This document shows positions 6,129 through 7,684 of a DNA stretch of 7,684 nucleotides, in pieces. The translations under genes were made by a program, and so were the position numbers. The stretch is from an uncultured beta proteobacterium (GTDB lineage: Bacteria; Pseudomonadota; Gammaproteobacteria; Burkholderiales; Burkholderiaceae_B). Each line of letters begins with the position of its first letter. Within the stretch, counting starts at the first letter, position 1. The stretch is taken from contig CAIYCP010000025.1 of assembly GCA_903924715.1 (NCBI GenBank), positions 1 through 7,684 on the forward strand, given 5' to 3'. The notes beneath the pieces are model-generated. The model did no database searches. It was not told the origin of the DNA and was given only the letters and a program-made list of their open reading frames with translations.

Positions 6129-7684
6129 ACCCAGCGCAAGCGATGAACTTGGGGCGGTTGCTCACGCACACCGCCACGCTCTACCCACAGCATACGGCGC
6201 TGATCCAAGGCGAGCAAAGCTGGACCTGGTCTGAAATTAATGCTCGCGTCGATGCCATGGTTGCTGCATTACGCGAACTCGGCCTTAAGAAAGGCGACCG
6301 CATCCTGTTGCAATCGCGCAATAACATTCAAACCTTTGAGAACTGCTGGACGGCCTTCAAACTTGGCTGCGTATGGGTTCCCACGAACTTTCGTCTGACT
6401 CCGCCTGAAGTCGCGTATTTAGGCGCTTCAAGCGGCGCGGTTGCAATGATTGTTGAAGATATCTTTCATGGTCACACTGACGCCGTCAAGCTCGAATCCA
6501 AAACGCTTAAGCATGTCATTGTGATTGGAAACGCCCGGACGGGAGAGCTTTCTTATGAAGCGCTTGTGGCCAAACACCTTGGCACGATTAGTCAAGAAGA
6601 AACGGTTCACTACGATGATCCGCTTTGGTTTTTTTATACCTCAGGCACGACAGGCAAACCCAAGGCCGGCATCCTGACACATGGCCAGATGGCGTTTGTG
6701 GTGACCAATCATCTTGCAGAGATTATTCCGGGCACGACGCAGCGCGACTGCTCGATTGCGGTGGCGCCTTTATCGCATGGTGCGGGCATTCATGCCTTAT
6801 TAAACGTTGCACGCGGGGCCGCGACGATTTTGATGTCGAGCGAGAAATTTGATCCAGAGCTTTTCTGGCAGCTTGTCGAACGCTACCGGGTGAGCAATCT
6901 GTTTACCGTACCCACCATTGTCAAAATGTTAGTCGAGCACCCTGCGGTTGACCAGTACGATCACAGTTCGTTGCGCTACATGGTCTACGCCGGCGCACCG
7001 ATGTACCGCGCCGACCAAAAACGCGCACTCGAAAAATTAGGCAAAGTGATCGTTCAGTACTTTGGCTTAGGCGAAGTCACCGGCAACATTACGGTGCTTC
7101 CACCTGAAATGCATTCGGCTGACGATCATGACGAAAATGCGAACGTCGGTTCTTGCGGTCGTCCAAGGGTTGGCATGGAAGTTGCCATCCTCAACGAAAA
7201 ACTTGAACGCGTTGCGACGGATGAAATCGGTGAAATCTGTTGCCGTGGGCCCGGTGTCTTCGCCGGCTATCACGGCAATCCTGAGGCCACCGAAAAGGCG
7301 CTCAGGGGTGGTTGGTTTCATACCGGCGATCTCGGAAAAATGGATGCCCGCGGGTTGCTGTACATCACAGGACGTGAATCCGATATGTATATTTCAGGTG
7401 GCTCTAACGTCTACCCTCGCGAAGTCGAAGAGGTACTACTCACGCATCCTGCTGTGGCTGAAGTCGCCATTGTTGGGATGCCAGACGCCAAGTGGGGCGA
7501 GATCGGCGTGGCCGTGGTGGTGAAACGCACAGAGGCTAGCGAGGTGGCTGCAAGTGAATTACTTGGTTATCTTGAAGGTCGTTGCGCTAAATATCGCTGG
7601 CCGCGCCATATTTTCTTTTGGGATGTCATGCCCAAGTCTGGCTATGGCAAGATCGTTAAAAAGGATATCAAAGTGCTGCTCGTC
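6125..7684 (+). CDS. AMP-forming acyl-CoA ligase (ANL superfamily), C-terminal end cut by the window
   Basis: This enzyme should activate a carboxylic acid with ATP to an acyl-adenylate and then to the CoA thioester. The frame is open for 520 codons to the window edge. It shows the P-loop YTSGTTGKPKAGILTHG (171-187), the A5 region FGLGEVTG (313-320, Glu317), WFHTGDLG with Asp402, GRESDMYISGGSNVYPREVEE (from 416, hinge region) and PKSGYGKIVKK with the adenylation lysine Lys509. The family is usually 500-550 residues, so probably only a few to about 20 are missing. The GTG at 6125 overlaps the thiolase stop by 4 bp and has GGAAG (6116-6120) 4 nt upstream. An ATG at 6143 has no ribosome site and is less likely. 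Overlap with the thiolase supports a shared pathway. The sequence alone does not separate fatty-acyl, aryl or other acid specificity. Confidence 0.94.
   Translation, partial: MNPAQAMNLGRLLTHTATLYPQHTALIQGEQSWTWSEINARVDAMVAALRELGLKKGDRILLQSRNNIQTFENCWTAFKLGCVWVPTNFRLTPPEVAYLGASSGAVAMIVEDIFHGHTDAVKLESKTLKHVIVIGNARTGELSYEALVAKHLGTISQEETVHYDDPLWFFYTSGTTGKPKAGILTHGQMAFVVTNHLAEIIPGTTQRDCSIAVAPLSHGAGIHALLNVARGAATILMSSEKFDPELFWQLVERYRVSNLFTVPTIVKMLVEHPAVDQYDHSSLRYMVYAGAPMYRADQKRALEKLGKVIVQYFGLGEVTGNITVLPPEMHSADDHDENANVGSCGRPRVGMEVAILNEKLERVATDEIGEICCRGPGVFAGYHGNPEATEKALRGGWFHTGDLGKMDARGLLYITGRESDMYISGGSNVYPREVEEVLLTHPAVAEVAIVGMPDAKWGEIGVAVVVKRTEASEVAASELLGYLEGRCAKYRWPRHIFFWDVMPKSGYGKIVKKDIKVLLV

Noticed and set aside
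7128..7523. Plus-strand open frame of 131 codons inside the ligase gene
   Set aside because: It is a shifted-frame shadow. The ligase frame beginning at 6125 runs through this stretch without a stop and carries the conserved motifs.

Overview
The window looks like an ordinary metabolic and transport region of a beta-proteobacterium, most likely in the order Burkholderiales. The main reason is the Bug-family periplasmic binding protein, a family greatly expanded in Bordetella-like and Comamonas-like genomes. It sits with a peptide-type ABC transporter, a stringent-type GST and a CoA-dependent degradation operon. Base composition is moderate (a little over half G+C by eye) and looks even throughout. 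I see no RNA gene, mobile element, CRISPR array or broken gene. The taxonomic placement is inference.

Left half (1-3893, all on the minus strand). Read in the direction of transcription, the order is GST (3893 to 3204), Bug binding protein (3185 to 2205), a 138-bp gap, a peptide/nickel-type ABC substrate-binding protein (2066 to 474), and the start of an ABC ATPase that leaves the window at base 1. The GST and Bug genes are 18 bp apart and look co-transcribed. The binding protein and ATPase overlap by 4 bp (ATGA) and are probably translationally coupled.

Centre (3894-4084). A 191-bp divergent intergenic region must serve both the leftward GST-Bug unit and the rightward operon. It contains TATA-like hexamers on both strands and a near-perfect 14-bp palindrome that could be an operator.

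Right half (4085-7684, plus strand). A tight three-gene operon encodes a classical short-chain dehydrogenase/reductase (TTG start chosen), an SCP-x-type thiolase with an intact catalytic set, and an AMP-forming acyl-CoA ligase. The ligase starts at a GTG overlapping the thiolase stop (GTGA) and runs off the right edge with probably only its last residues missing. The ligase would make a CoA thioester, the SDR would oxidise or reduce a hydroxy/keto group, and the thiolase would remove an acetyl-CoA or propionyl-CoA unit. The substrate cannot be read from the sequence.

No clearly new biological system is visible. The most interesting hypothesis is functional linkage across the divergent promoter: a LigE-type-motif GST and two solute-binding proteins facing a CoA-ligase/SDR/thiolase set, as would suit uptake and side-chain degradation of an imported acid or aromatic compound.
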